Shown here: piece after piece, positions 40,201 to 52,200 of the stretch | How positions within the stretch are numbered: position 1 is the stretch's first letter | How the letters are laid out: every line of letters begins with the position of its first letter | From: Platerodrilus igneus | Taxonomy: Eukaryota; Arthropoda; Insecta; Coleoptera; Lycidae | Length of the DNA stretch: 64,000 nt | Direction of reading: 5' to 3' | NCBI GenBank assembly: GCA_036346225.1 | Contig: JARFIW010000115.1 | Span: forward strand, 2,455,001-2,519,000 | Position numbers and translations under genes: made by a program | The notes under the pieces: model-generated | Database searches by the model: none | Told to the model about the DNA's origin: nothing | Seen by the model: the letters and a program-made list of their open reading frames with translations, nothing else

Positions 40201-43200
40201 AATTGATCATTACAAACATCTTAAAAATAATTACAAAAGCGTGTTTGTCGTAATCTTGTTACATGCCGAAAATCGGCTATGTAAACATTTTTGATTTTAG
40301 TTTAAATATGTGACTGAAATCGCGCCAATATTTTAAAAATAAACTTGTGCGTGCATTTCCGTCACTTCAGACAGTTGCGTCGGCGCCAGAGAATGCGCAG
40401 AGTGGAGTGTGGAAGGAAGTGCGGTTTTTTTTGACACAACGGGACTAGTCAACGAGACGTCTAACAGTGAGGTTGATCTGTGTCGTCTTTTTATCTTGTC
40501 TTCTCTTTCAGCTAATGTAGGTTTCCTGTATCGTACCTTTTATCACTCCCTACCTTATTCCTATCGTATCGCCACAACAAAAGAATATGGAAGTCAAATA
40601 AATCTGGGTTCAACAAGAGCGAAGGCCGACCCACGCCCAACTAACGCCGAGATCCTGCCGCCATGTCGTGAAGAGCTCCACATTTTACGTGAGTACATTT
40701 TATCTTTTTCTTTTGTATGTGATACAAATTGGAGACGCAATAATGACGTAATACCTTGTTGCGCAGTATTATGCACGTGTTTATTATGTTGCCAACTTAT
40801 ATCTTTTCTATTTAAAAGTTATTGAACAATTAAATAATTATTTTTTATTATTATTTGAGTGAATAAGACATAATTATGACAGATATATTCAAAACTAATA
40901 CCTTATAAGATACACAAGAGGTGAAAACAAATTTGTCAACAAATAACGTTCAGGCGCCACTGTTATCGTTTACGCCTGTTATAGTTCAAGGTATAACCGT
41001 TAAAGTCCCGCGCGTAATTGATAAGAGCCACTACGACAGTTGGCAACATAATAAACACGTGCATAATATTGCGCAACAAGGTATTACGTCATTATTGCGT
41101 CTCAAATTTGTATCACATACAAAAGAAAAAGATAAAATGTACTCACGTAAAATGTGGAGCTCTTCACGACATGGCGGCTATTCTGGCGGCAGGATCTCGG
41201 CGTTAGTTGGGCGTGGGTCGGCCTTCGCCCTCGTTGAACCCAGATTTATTTGACTTCCCTTTTCTTTTGTTGTAGCGATACGATAGGAATAAGGTAGAGA
41301 GTGATAAAAGGTACGATACAGGAAACCTACATTATCTGAAAGAGAAGACAAGATAAAAAGACGACACAGATCAACCTCACTGTTCGACGTCTCGTCGACT
41401 AGTCCCGTTGTGTCGGAAAAAACCGCACTTCCTTCCACACTCCACGTCTGCGCATTCTCTGGCGCCGACGCAACTGTCGGAAGTGACGGAAATGCACGCA
41501 CAAGTCTATTTTTAAAATATTGGCGCGATTTCAGTCATATTTAAACTAAAATCAAAAATGTTTACATAGCCGATTTTCGGCATGTAACAATCTATAAAAA
41601 TCGACCCACATTACCTGAACAAGGTCATTCAAATATGCAGCCTTGTGTCCCAACGGGTCAGTCGACAAACCATCGGCAAACGAAACCAAACCATGTGGAA
41701 AATTATGCTGCGAGAGCCATGAAACAACTTTTTGTTGCTGCATATCCGGTCGTCCCGTTATGTATATAATTAAAAAACCTAATTCTTGCCAGTGCCTAAA
41801 ATGCCAAATTACTAAAACAATAAAGCTTAAGATTCCACCTACCTTACGATATCCACAGCGCCTGCACGTACTTTGGGATCTCGCCCGGTCACCGACATGC
41901 TTGCGGTAAACGATCCGTCGATACTAAATACAACACACTCAGTCTTAGGCGGTACGACAGCTAGAAAGAAGTCGACCGATGTATGATCACCTCGTACAAC
42001 CATCTTAAAATATTTTTAGTAAGTGAGTGTTAGTACGAAGGGTCTTACCTTAATGGGGTACAATCCGTAGCTCAACGATTTATCGTCTGGAATTGTGTAG
42101 GTTATACGACCTGTTTTGTCTGTTACTTCCGTGGCGATTAACGACCATTCGCCTGCAGGTGTATCGCGCATTATATGAATGTCGACCTTCTCCCCGGCTA
42201 ACGTTATCATATCCAAAGGTCCATACATAAACCTTGCGATTAGAGTTTCAGGAGCGCCTTCACGAACGATAACGTCATTCGCACGATGATTCGCTGCAAC
42301 GTTCTAAAACATTTTAATAAAAGCAAAGACGGTACAGCGGGTTGTAAGACCTTTAGCTTCACTGATGTTCGCTTCCTGATCCACTTCTCGCGCGGCTGAC
42401 CTGGTTTAAAGCACAGCTCACGGTCGTCGCTTCCTGTAATTGGTACAAGTTCTTGTCGGGCGACTTGTCGTAGTATAAACGCAATAACATCGTAGCTCTC
42501 CCAATAGCTAGCGTGGAATAGATGTGGAAGTGCATTCGTAGGAAAGTTCGAAAGACCTTCCGGACAGTACAGGGCGTAATCCAAGCGTTTTCCACCCCAC
42601 CATTTTTGTTGCACTAAAGAAAAAAGATGTAAGAACGCTGTCGATTGTTAAACGTTTGCATTAGTAGGAGAAGCGGAAGTTGCAGTTGCAGCAGTAGCGT
42701 AAGCATAGTACTTACAAGCATTCACAGTCTGAAGTGGAATGCTATCGATAATTCCGGAAATAGTGCTCTGAATTGATACGTCTGACAAACGTCTGGGCTG
42801 AACGCCCAAACTGTCATTAAACATCTGAGGGTTACTCTGAAGAATCTCGACTAGAAGAGTTTAAAAGGTTAGGGAAGAAGAGGTTAGTAAGCTAGATGTA
42901 GGGGTTGTGTACTTACACAAGTGGTACGGCTGTCCATCGCCCAGTGGATACTTAGCGTATCGAGCTACGTTCATAGGTGGTACCATTGAAAAACGTGCTG
43001 ATAGTAGAGGTTCTAGACGGGCTGCGACTGGGTCCGTTGGGTGAAACAAATTGTAGACTTGGTGGCAGTTCGGTCGTTTAATTGTATCTGGAAAAATACA
43101 TGAGATGTTTACGTACCAACAATTGTTACATGCCGAAAATCGGCATTTAAACATTTCTGTAAGTTTTTAATTTGCAAGTGAATTCGCGCCAATATTTTAA

Positions 43201-46200
43201 AAGACTTGTGCGTGCATTTCCGTCCCTTTAGATAGTTGCGTCGGCGCCCGGGATTGCGCAGACGCGGAGTGTGCAAGAAGTGGTGATTTCCGTCACGTCA
43301 GGACTAGTCAACTTACTTCCACACTCCGCGTCTGCGCACTCTCGGGCGCCGACGCAACTATCTGAAGTGACGGATATGCACACACAAGTCTTTTAAAATA
43401 TTGGCGCGAATTCACTTACAAATTAGAAACTTACAGAAATGTTTAAATGCCGATTTTCGGCATGTAACACAACTTACTACTTTTATCGTCGCTGGAAGAA
43501 ACCTTGCGGTACGCAAGCACGAGCGCTAAAGGACTCCCGAACATAAAAAAATCAGAGACTTCGAAGTCCAACTTCGGGTTCACTGTGGGCTCGCTTGTCG
43601 ATGACGAACGACGACGTGGAGCAGGCGCTACCAAATATCCTGTTTCGTTTACTTGCACATCGTCTACAAAACACAACATCTGTCGACCCGTGCAACTTAT
43701 GCAATACATACCTTTATTAATATTAAAATCAGTATCGAGGATGCTATTTTCACTTCCATGCCGTTGATGGTAGCGCGATATTTTACACAAGGCATCGTAA
43801 GCTAGTATCGATCCAACGGAATCAGCAACGATACAAACTTGTCCGGCAAATCCAGAACCCTCTTCGCTCTTTAAAAACTCTACAAAAACAGTTTAAAATG
43901 AGTCGTGTAGTGAAACGAACAAACCTTGATACACGATGTTTGCACTACTAATGGTACGTGTGACGCAGTCTTGGTAATCAGGCGTTGAACATGCTAGAAG
44001 TGGAATGGCACCAATTGGAATTGAATCGTGTGTAACGTGAGGAGCGACGGTGCTTGACGGTGATACGTCGAAACTATACGGGCTTAAGCTGCAATATTTT
44101 AAATTAGTAAAGTCATTTAACAATTACTTCTTAAAACTACGCTTCAAGCTTAGCACTTCGGTTGCACCTTCGCTTACACGAACCTTCTCAATCATTGGAT
44201 AACCGGTTTCCATTTCGTACATTAATTAAATTTATGAAATTTAGCATAAAAGTAGCGATTCATTTCGTTTCCTGAATCAGGCTCTTGTTACTTTATAAAT
44301 TATTATTTGTTGTAAGAATAGAACGGTTTTAATATGCAAAAAATGTTTTTTTATCGCTCTAGGTGTTACATGCCGAAAATCGGCATTTAAACATTTCTAA
44401 TTTTAGTTCTGAATTTGTAAGTGAATTCGCGCCAATAATTTAAAAGACTTGTGCGTGCATTTCCGTCACTTTAGATAGTTGCGTTGGCGCTCGAGATTGC
44501 GCAGACACAGAGTGGAAAGAAAGTGGTGATTTCCGTCACGTCGAGACTGGTCAACTTAACGTCGAACCGAGTGGTTATGTGTGCCGTTATCTTGTCTTCT
44601 CTTTCAGATATGTAGGTATCCTGTCTCGTACCTGATTATCGTACCTCTACCTGTATTCCTTTACCGTACCGCTTGTTACGTGTCGAAAATCGGCCGTAAA
44701 CATTTTCAATTTTACTTTTAATTTGTAAATGATTTCGCGCCATTAATTAAAAAAGACGTGCGTGTATTTCCGTCACTTCAAATAGTGGCATTTGCGCAAA
44801 GGATTGCGCCGACGCGGAGTGTGGAAGAATGTGGGTGATTTCCGACACGTCGGGACTAGTCAGCCAGACGTCGAGGCTAGTGGTTTATCTTTGTGCCGTG
44901 TCTTGTCTTCTTTTTCAGGTAATGTAGGTTTCCTTTGTCTTTTGTACCTGTTATCGCTCCTACCTGTATTCCTGTCGTATCGCTACAAAGAAGAAGAAGA
45001 CAAATTTAAATTTGGATTCAACCGGAGGCAGACGGATTACCCACGCCCTCAATGCTCCCCGATGCCAGCTGCCGCCATAATAGCGTAATCCTGTAAGGAG
45101 TCCTACACCTTTATAGTTTTTTTGCATGTGATGTAGTAATTTAAAACATTTATATGACGTAATACCTTATTTGCGCGTCATTTTGCAAATATCTTTTGTG
45201 TTGCCAACTGACGTAGTGGCTCTCGTACCTTACCGCCGGGAGTATAATAGTGGCGCCCAACGTGGGGCTCGATTCTATTTATTATATTAGTGATATCGTC
45301 GAGGGATTGTCTATTTCAAAGGTATTTTGAGCTAGATCTGAGACAAGGACTCGCGCAATAGGTGAACCTTTAGCTTCTAGAGCTAGTATAGCTTCAAGTT
45401 GCAAACGTCTCTCATTTTGGTTGGATACTGCTTGGATATTCCTAGATTGAATTTCGTAAATTAATTCCGATGACTTGAAATGAACGATGTTCATTGTAAG
45501 ATAGTGTTTAAGGGAACAGGTATAACAAAATTACGTTACTATAACGTTTTTAGAAGGTAAAAGATATGCTAAAAAAATCAGTTAGTTGCGTTAGCTGTAT
45601 TTGAAAGCTAAGTTTTCTTTAAAAAGAATTTGTAGGTTATAGTTAATTGTTTAAATTACTAAGAAAACACTTTTAAGATGATATCAGAGTAAGATAATCT
45701 ATACATTATTTAAGAAACACTTTTAAAAGTTAAACAAAAAAACAGGTATATAATTAATTTACGAAATTCAATCTAGAAATATTCAAGCAGCATCCAACCA
45801 AAATGACAGACGTTTGCAACTTAAAGCTATACTAGCTCAAGAAGCTAAAGGTTCACCTATTGCGCGAGTCCTCGTCTCAGATCTAGCTCAAAAAACCTTT
45901 GAAATTAAACAATCCCTTGACGATATCACTAATATAGTAAATAGAATCGAGCCCCACGTTGGGCGCCACTATTATACTCCCGGCAGTAAGGTACGAGAGC
46001 CACTACGTCAGTTGGCAACACAAAAGATATTATTTGCAAAATGACGCGCAAATAAGGTATTACGTCATATAAATGTTTTAAATTACTACATCACATGCAA
46101 AAAAAAACGATAAAACTACTCATGTAACTGTAGGACTCCTTACAGCATTACGCTATTATGGCGGCAGCTGGCCTCGGGGAGCATTGAGGACGTGGGTCTG

Positions 46201-49200
46201 CCCCCGGTTGAATCCAAATTAAAATTTGTCTTCTTCTTCGTAGCGATACGACAGGAATACAGGTAGGAGCGATAACAGGTACAAAAGACAAAGGAAACCT
46301 ACATTAGCGTAAAAAGAAGACAAGACACGGCACAAAGATAAACCACTAGCCTCTATTATCTCCCCGTGAACTCGATATACGCGACACAATGGCAGTTGGT
46401 AGCGCCAATCTTTATACAGATTTTGGCGCGCCCATCTGTCAATGACGTCACACACTAAGCACATTTAATTGCGCAATTACGGAATAAATATAAATGTTCG
46501 AAATGCAGTATAAACAAATAAGGTACTTACGTAAATAGGTCCAGCTTCCCACGAAGTACGCCAAGGATGGCGTCCTTCAGGATGGCTGGAGCCCCCTTTT
46601 TAGATAATTGACGGAGGGTACGCCCAGCGTCCCTCCAAAGCGCTCCGACTAGCTACGGCAGTCATGGACTCGTTCGTCTAGGTTCGTGGACTCCGGTTCG
46701 CCCTGGGCTGCTTACAAATTACCTGTACCTATGCAGGGAACGAATAAGGAAACAGGTATAAGGGGCGACAATCAGATAAGGCAAGGAAATCTACATAAAT
46801 AAAAATAAAGGCACGATACGATACCTAACACGACCACTCTTCTGGAAGTCCCAGGCAAAATAGCCACGTTACAGAGTCCCCCGGAAACTTCCCCACTCTT
46901 GTTCTCACGGCACTCGCGTCGCGCGATCTGGCGCAGACGCACTCTGACGTGTTGGAAATACACGCCAAGTCTTCTGAATTTATGGCGCGAACTCACGCAC
47001 AGCAAAATTAAGCTAAGGAGTGTTTAGTGCCAATTTGGCACGTAACACCTCGACGTCTGGCTGACTAGTCCCGACGTGTCGGAAATCGCCCACTTTCTTC
47101 CACACTCCGCGTTGGCGCCACTATTTGAAGGGACGGAAATACGCGCACGTCTTTTTAAATTAATGGCGCGAAATCACTTACAAATTAAAACTAAAATTGA
47201 AAATGTTTACGGCCGATTTTCGGCACGTAACACGCTACAGAAGAGAGAAGACAAATTAATCTGGTTACGACGAGGGGGCAAAAAGACGACCCACGCCCAC
47301 GACGCTCCACCAACGCGGAGAGCCTGACGCGAGAATAGCTGTGAAGAGTTCCACAGTTTACGTGAATACCTTTTATCTTCTACTATAATCCAAATAAACA
47401 TTTTTTGCATGTGATATAGTAATTTGAAACATTTATATGACGTAACACCTTATTGCGCAACATTATGTATGTATTTATTATTGTTACCAACTGTCGTAGT
47501 AGCTCTTATACAGTACGCGCTGAGACTTTAAAAGTATACCTTAGAGTAGAGAACCATCAAGTATAACCGTGGCGCCCAACGTGGGCTCGACTGTTATACT
47601 TCAGTTCTCTACTCTAAGGTATACTTTTAAAATCCCGGCGCGTAATGTATAAGAGCCACTACGACAGTTGGTAACAATAATAAATACATGCATAAGGTTG
47701 CGCAATAAGGTGTTACGTCATATAAATGTTACAAATTACTATATCACATGCAAAAAATGTTTATTTTGATTATAGTAGAAGACAAAAGGTACACACGTAA
47801 ACTGTGAAACTCTTCACAACATTGCCGCTATTCTCGCGTCAGGCTCTCCGCGTTGGAACGTTGTGGGCTGTTACATGGCAAAAATTCGGCATATAAACAT
47901 TTCTATAAGTTTTAATTTGTAAGTATTTCGCGCCAATAATTTAAAAAGACTTGTGCGCGTATTTCCGTCACTTCAGACAGTGCGTTCGCGCGAGATTGCG
48001 CCGACGCGGAGTGCGAAGAATGGTGGTGGTGAATTTCCGGACACGTCGGGACTAGTGAGCCAGACGTGGACGAATCTAGTTATCTTTGTGTCTTATCGTG
48101 TCATCTTTTTCTTGATATGTAGGTTCCCTGCCTTATATCTGATTATCGTTCATCCTTACCTGTATCCCTGTGTTCCGCTACGGAAAAGAAGACAAATTTG
48201 AATTTGGATTCAACCGGGGGCCCAACGAATCACCCACGCCCAAACTGCTCAGCGAAGCCCAGCTGCCGCCATAATGGAGTAATGCTGTGAGAAGTCCTAC
48301 AGTTTACGTAAGTACTTTTCAGGTTTTTTGTGATGTAGTAATTTTAAATAATTATGAACGTAATATCTTATTTGCGTATCATTTTTGCAATTATTTATCA
48401 TTCCTACCAACTTACTGTAGTGGCTCGCGTACCTCACCAACGGGGGTATAATAGGGCGTGGGTCGTCCCTTTGCCCCCTCGTCGGAACCAGATTAAAATT
48501 TGTGTTCTCTCTTCTGTGTAGAGGTACGGTAAAGCAATACAGGTAGTGGTACGATATCAGGTAGAGATGAAAGGAAACCTACATATCTGAAAAAAGAAAA
48601 AGGCACACAGACAACCGCTCGGTTCGACGTTTAGTTGACTAGTCCTGACGTGACGGAAATCACCACCCTTTTTTCACTCTGCGTCTGCGCAATCTCGAGC
48701 GCCAGCGCCACTATCTAAAGTGACAAAAATGCACGCACAAGTCTTTTAAATTATTGGCGCGAATTCACTTACAAATTCAAAACTAAAATTAGAAATGTTC
48801 ACATGCCGATTTTCGGCATGTAATATAGGATGTGAGAGCGTTCTTCAAGTGACTGCATACCGTCAGGAATTTTTATCGCTCTTGGGGAATGTAACGTGAA
48901 CACGCGTTGTTAAAGTGATGACCGTCGTTCTGATTGGTTGTAAGACGGCCGATTTGAATAAGTTAATCCAGGAAGTGACGAACAGGGGCAACGGCATACC
49001 GGAGTTCACTGGACAAGACTTCGAAGTAGTGCTAGAAGTTCTCGCTACCTTTCCTTTACGGCATTACAGCTGTTATTGGCAAGCAACGCCATTAATTTTG
49101 CCAACACCCGAACTAGCAAAACCCTGAGAGTTGGTTTCGCTGCAGGTAGCCACTGATTTTACACAATTAAATTTTGTTAATTAACTAAGAGTCGGGAACC

Positions 49201-52200
49201 GTTTCGATATTGTAGTTAAATTCTGTTCTTACTTTGTTTTCGCACGCCTTTAGAAACAAAACAACAGAAACTACACGTTTTACTTCGTTCCGCTTGTAAG
49301 GGTTCGACCGAGTCAGCAGTTCCTTTTTCGTTTTTAAGATTTCATCGAATTTGAACGGGTATGGGATTTAACCCGAGGGCTTCGTTAGTAGCTTCAAATC
49401 CTGTAGTTGATTTATGATCGTTATGTTTGCTTGTAACATGCCGAAAATTCGGCCTGTAAATATTTCTATAAGTTCCTAATTTGTAAGTGATTTCGCGCCA
49501 ATAATTTGAAAGACTTGTGCGTGTATTTCCGTCCCTTGAGATAGTTGCGTTTGCGCAAAGGATTGCGCAGACGCGGAGTGTGCAGGAAGTGGTGATTTCC
49601 GTCACGTCATGAACTAGTCAACGAAACGTCGAACCGTGTGGTAATCTGTGTGCATTTGTCTTCATATTTCAGGTAATGTAGGTTCCTTGTCGTATCTCTG
49701 CCCTGTATCGTTCGTCACCTTATTCCTTTACCGCACCTCTACATAAAAAGAGAGAAGACAGAAAATCTGGTTTCGACGAGGGAGCAAAGGACGACCCACG
49801 CCCAACAACGCTCAACCCACGCCAAGAGCGTGACGCGAGAATCACTGCCATGTTGTGAAGAGTTCCACAGTTTACGTGAGTACATTTATCGCATGTGATA
49901 ATATTGAATCATAAATGACGCAACCGCTATTGCGCATATGCACGTATTTAGTTACCAACTGTCAGTGGCTCTTATAATTACGCGCCGGGACTTTAAAATA
50001 TACCTTAAAGTATAGAACCCTAAAGTATAACAGTGGCGCCTCACGTTGGGCGCCACTGTTATACTTTAAGATTCTCTACTCTAAGGTATACTGTTAAAGT
50101 CCCGGCGCGTGATGTATAAGAGCCACTACGACAGTTGGTAACAATAAATACGTGCGTAATATTGCGCATAAGCGGTTACGTCATATTTATGATTCAAATT
50201 ATTATCACATGCAAAAAAAGATAAATGTACTCACGTAAACTGTGGAACTTTTCACAACATGGCAGCTATTCTCGTGTCAGGCTTTTGGCGTGTGTTGAGC
50301 GTTGTTGGGCGTGAGTCGTCCTTTGCTCCCTCGTCGAAACCAGATTTTCTGTCTACTCTCTTCTTATGTAGAGGTACGGTAAAGGAATAAGGTGAGGAAC
50401 GATACAGGGCAGAGATACGACAAGGAACCTACATTACCTGAAAAAAGAAGACAAAGGCACACAGATAACCACACGGTTCGACGTTTCGTTGACTAGTACC
50501 GACGTGACGGAAATCACCACTTCTTGCACACTCCGCGTCTACGCAATCCCGGGCGCCGACGCAACTATCTAAAGGGATGGAAATGCACGCACAAGTCTTT
50601 TAGAATATTGGCGCGAATTCACTTGCAAATTAGAAACTAAAATTAGAAATGTTTACATGCCGATTTTCGGCATGTAACAAAATCCTGTAGTCAATGTTTA
50701 GTTAGCTATGGGATGAGTTGGGTTCACTGTGCCTACCGGATCGCTAAGAGTTGCTACCCGGTTCAACTTATACAAAGCTTGCATTCCACAAACAAAAGCA
50801 AACAATAAAAAATCAACATTGCAACATTTAAAAAGCATTACCTGGACAAAATTCCCAGCCCTTCCGTACATATAGACGGACAAGACACCAATTTAACAGC
50901 GACATGTCCTACTAGCGTAGGGTAATGTTGCCGCATGACAGATTCAAAAGCTCCTCGAAACGTAGTAATATCAGATTTCTTAGCGGTAATATCAACATTT
51001 GCATCTGTCGAACATATTTTCGTAAATATTCCGATGAGTTTTAGGAAATAAAAACCTACCGAGAACACTTCCAGCATGTAATACTAAAACTAAAACAGTC
51101 GTGCTGCAAGGTAAATGTGCCGGTGAAGCACACGGAGAATCAGGACATGATGTATCCAACGAGCTTCCTTTGCCACGTTGGAACATTTTACGATTGCTGC
51201 GTTCACTTGCAACTCGTTGTAGAAATGATGGTGAAAATATACTATCATCTGCAAATATTTATGAAATGTTTGGTTATGTACGTACAGAAGCTAGCTACCT
51301 CCTAGTTTATCGATAAATACGTTAGGCGAAATGGCATCGTGGTCCTCTTCCGTCAACAATTCTAGCGAACTCCACTTTGCAAGCGATGACGATGCGCTCA
51401 TATCTAAATTGTTAAGAATAGAAAAGGCGACAGTAATCGATCAACTTACCCATGCAATCAAAAAACTCCTCATCCGATGCTGATTCAGAGTCCCTACCTA
51501 AACTTTCAATCCTCCAATTTGCTACTTGTAAATCGAAGCTTTTAATCGACGACGAACCAGGTGAATGTGCACCACGCTGTTTCCAGCTGTCATCAGTCCT
51601 AAAAACAAATCGGTAATACAATTGTGTAACCGTAACCCGATAATATAAGTAAAGGTTTTGTTCATACAGGCAAGCATCCTTGGGGAGCAGCCATCGGTGG
51701 GCAACCGTAGAATTCCTTAGTTTATTGTTAAAGGCATTATCTAGCAAGGGAAAGCTTTTGTATTATGCTAGAGCCTGTATAAAAATAATTGTTTATTTAT
51801 TTATTTATTGATGCGTTCATTAATTCATTCATCATCCATCCATCCATTCATTCATTTATTTACGTATTTATTATGTATTCACTCATTTATTTAGTTATTT
51901 ATGTATTCATTCATTAATGCATTTACAGATTCATTCATTCTTTATTTATGCATTTATTTATTCATTCAATTATTTATTTATGTAATCATTCATTCATACA
52001 TACAATCATTTATTTATGTACCTATTTATTCAGTCAATCAATCGTTCTTCATTCTTCCATTCATCCTTTTACCATTTTCATTCATTTATTTATGTATATA
52101 TTTATTTATTTATTCAATCATTTTTTATTTGTGTATTTATCCATACAATCATTCATTCGTCCATTCATTCATTCACTTATTCGTTCATTTATTTATATAT

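Larger units (their letters stand above)
44674..47232. mobile_element. nested head-to-head LTR palindrome, TSD CGCT
   Basis: Left LTR 44674-45249 (576 bp), PBS 45251-45272, about 200 bp of inner sequence, spacer, inverse inner sequence, PBS inverse 45947-45968, inverted LTR 45970-47232 (about 565 bp after removing the solo LTR inside). CGCT at 44670-44673 and 47233-47236. Inserted into the left arm of 44364-48825. The only palindrome here keeping element-internal sequence. Confidence 0.92.
44364..48825. mobile_element. head-to-head LTR palindrome, TSD TAGG, carrying nested insertions
   Basis: Left LTR in two pieces, 44364-44673 and 47237-47568 (642 bp together), PBS 47570-47590, then inverted LTR 47592-47868 plus 48458-48825 (645 bp). 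TAGG at 44360-44363 and 48826-48829. Removing the two nested elements and one duplication copy of each restores continuous LTR arms of equal length, which supports the boundaries. Confidence 0.92.

Noticed and set aside
41846..41848. Upstream donor GTAAGG for exon 41843-42003
   Set aside because: Would be phase 0 and shift the next exon out of the conserved HWQELG frame; the GTAGGT five bases on restores it.
40257..50679. Long-TIR DNA transposon or MITE
   Set aside because: The tRNA-complementary PBS next to each inner end, TG...CA ends and solo LTRs with 4-bp duplications fit an LTR element better; no transposase seen. Kept as the main alternative.
51412..51747. Extension of rdgB exon 51450-51598 upstream through an open frame
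   Set aside because: A clear acceptor at 51599-51600 gives the right phase with exon 56072-56264, and the extension peptide has no family resemblance.
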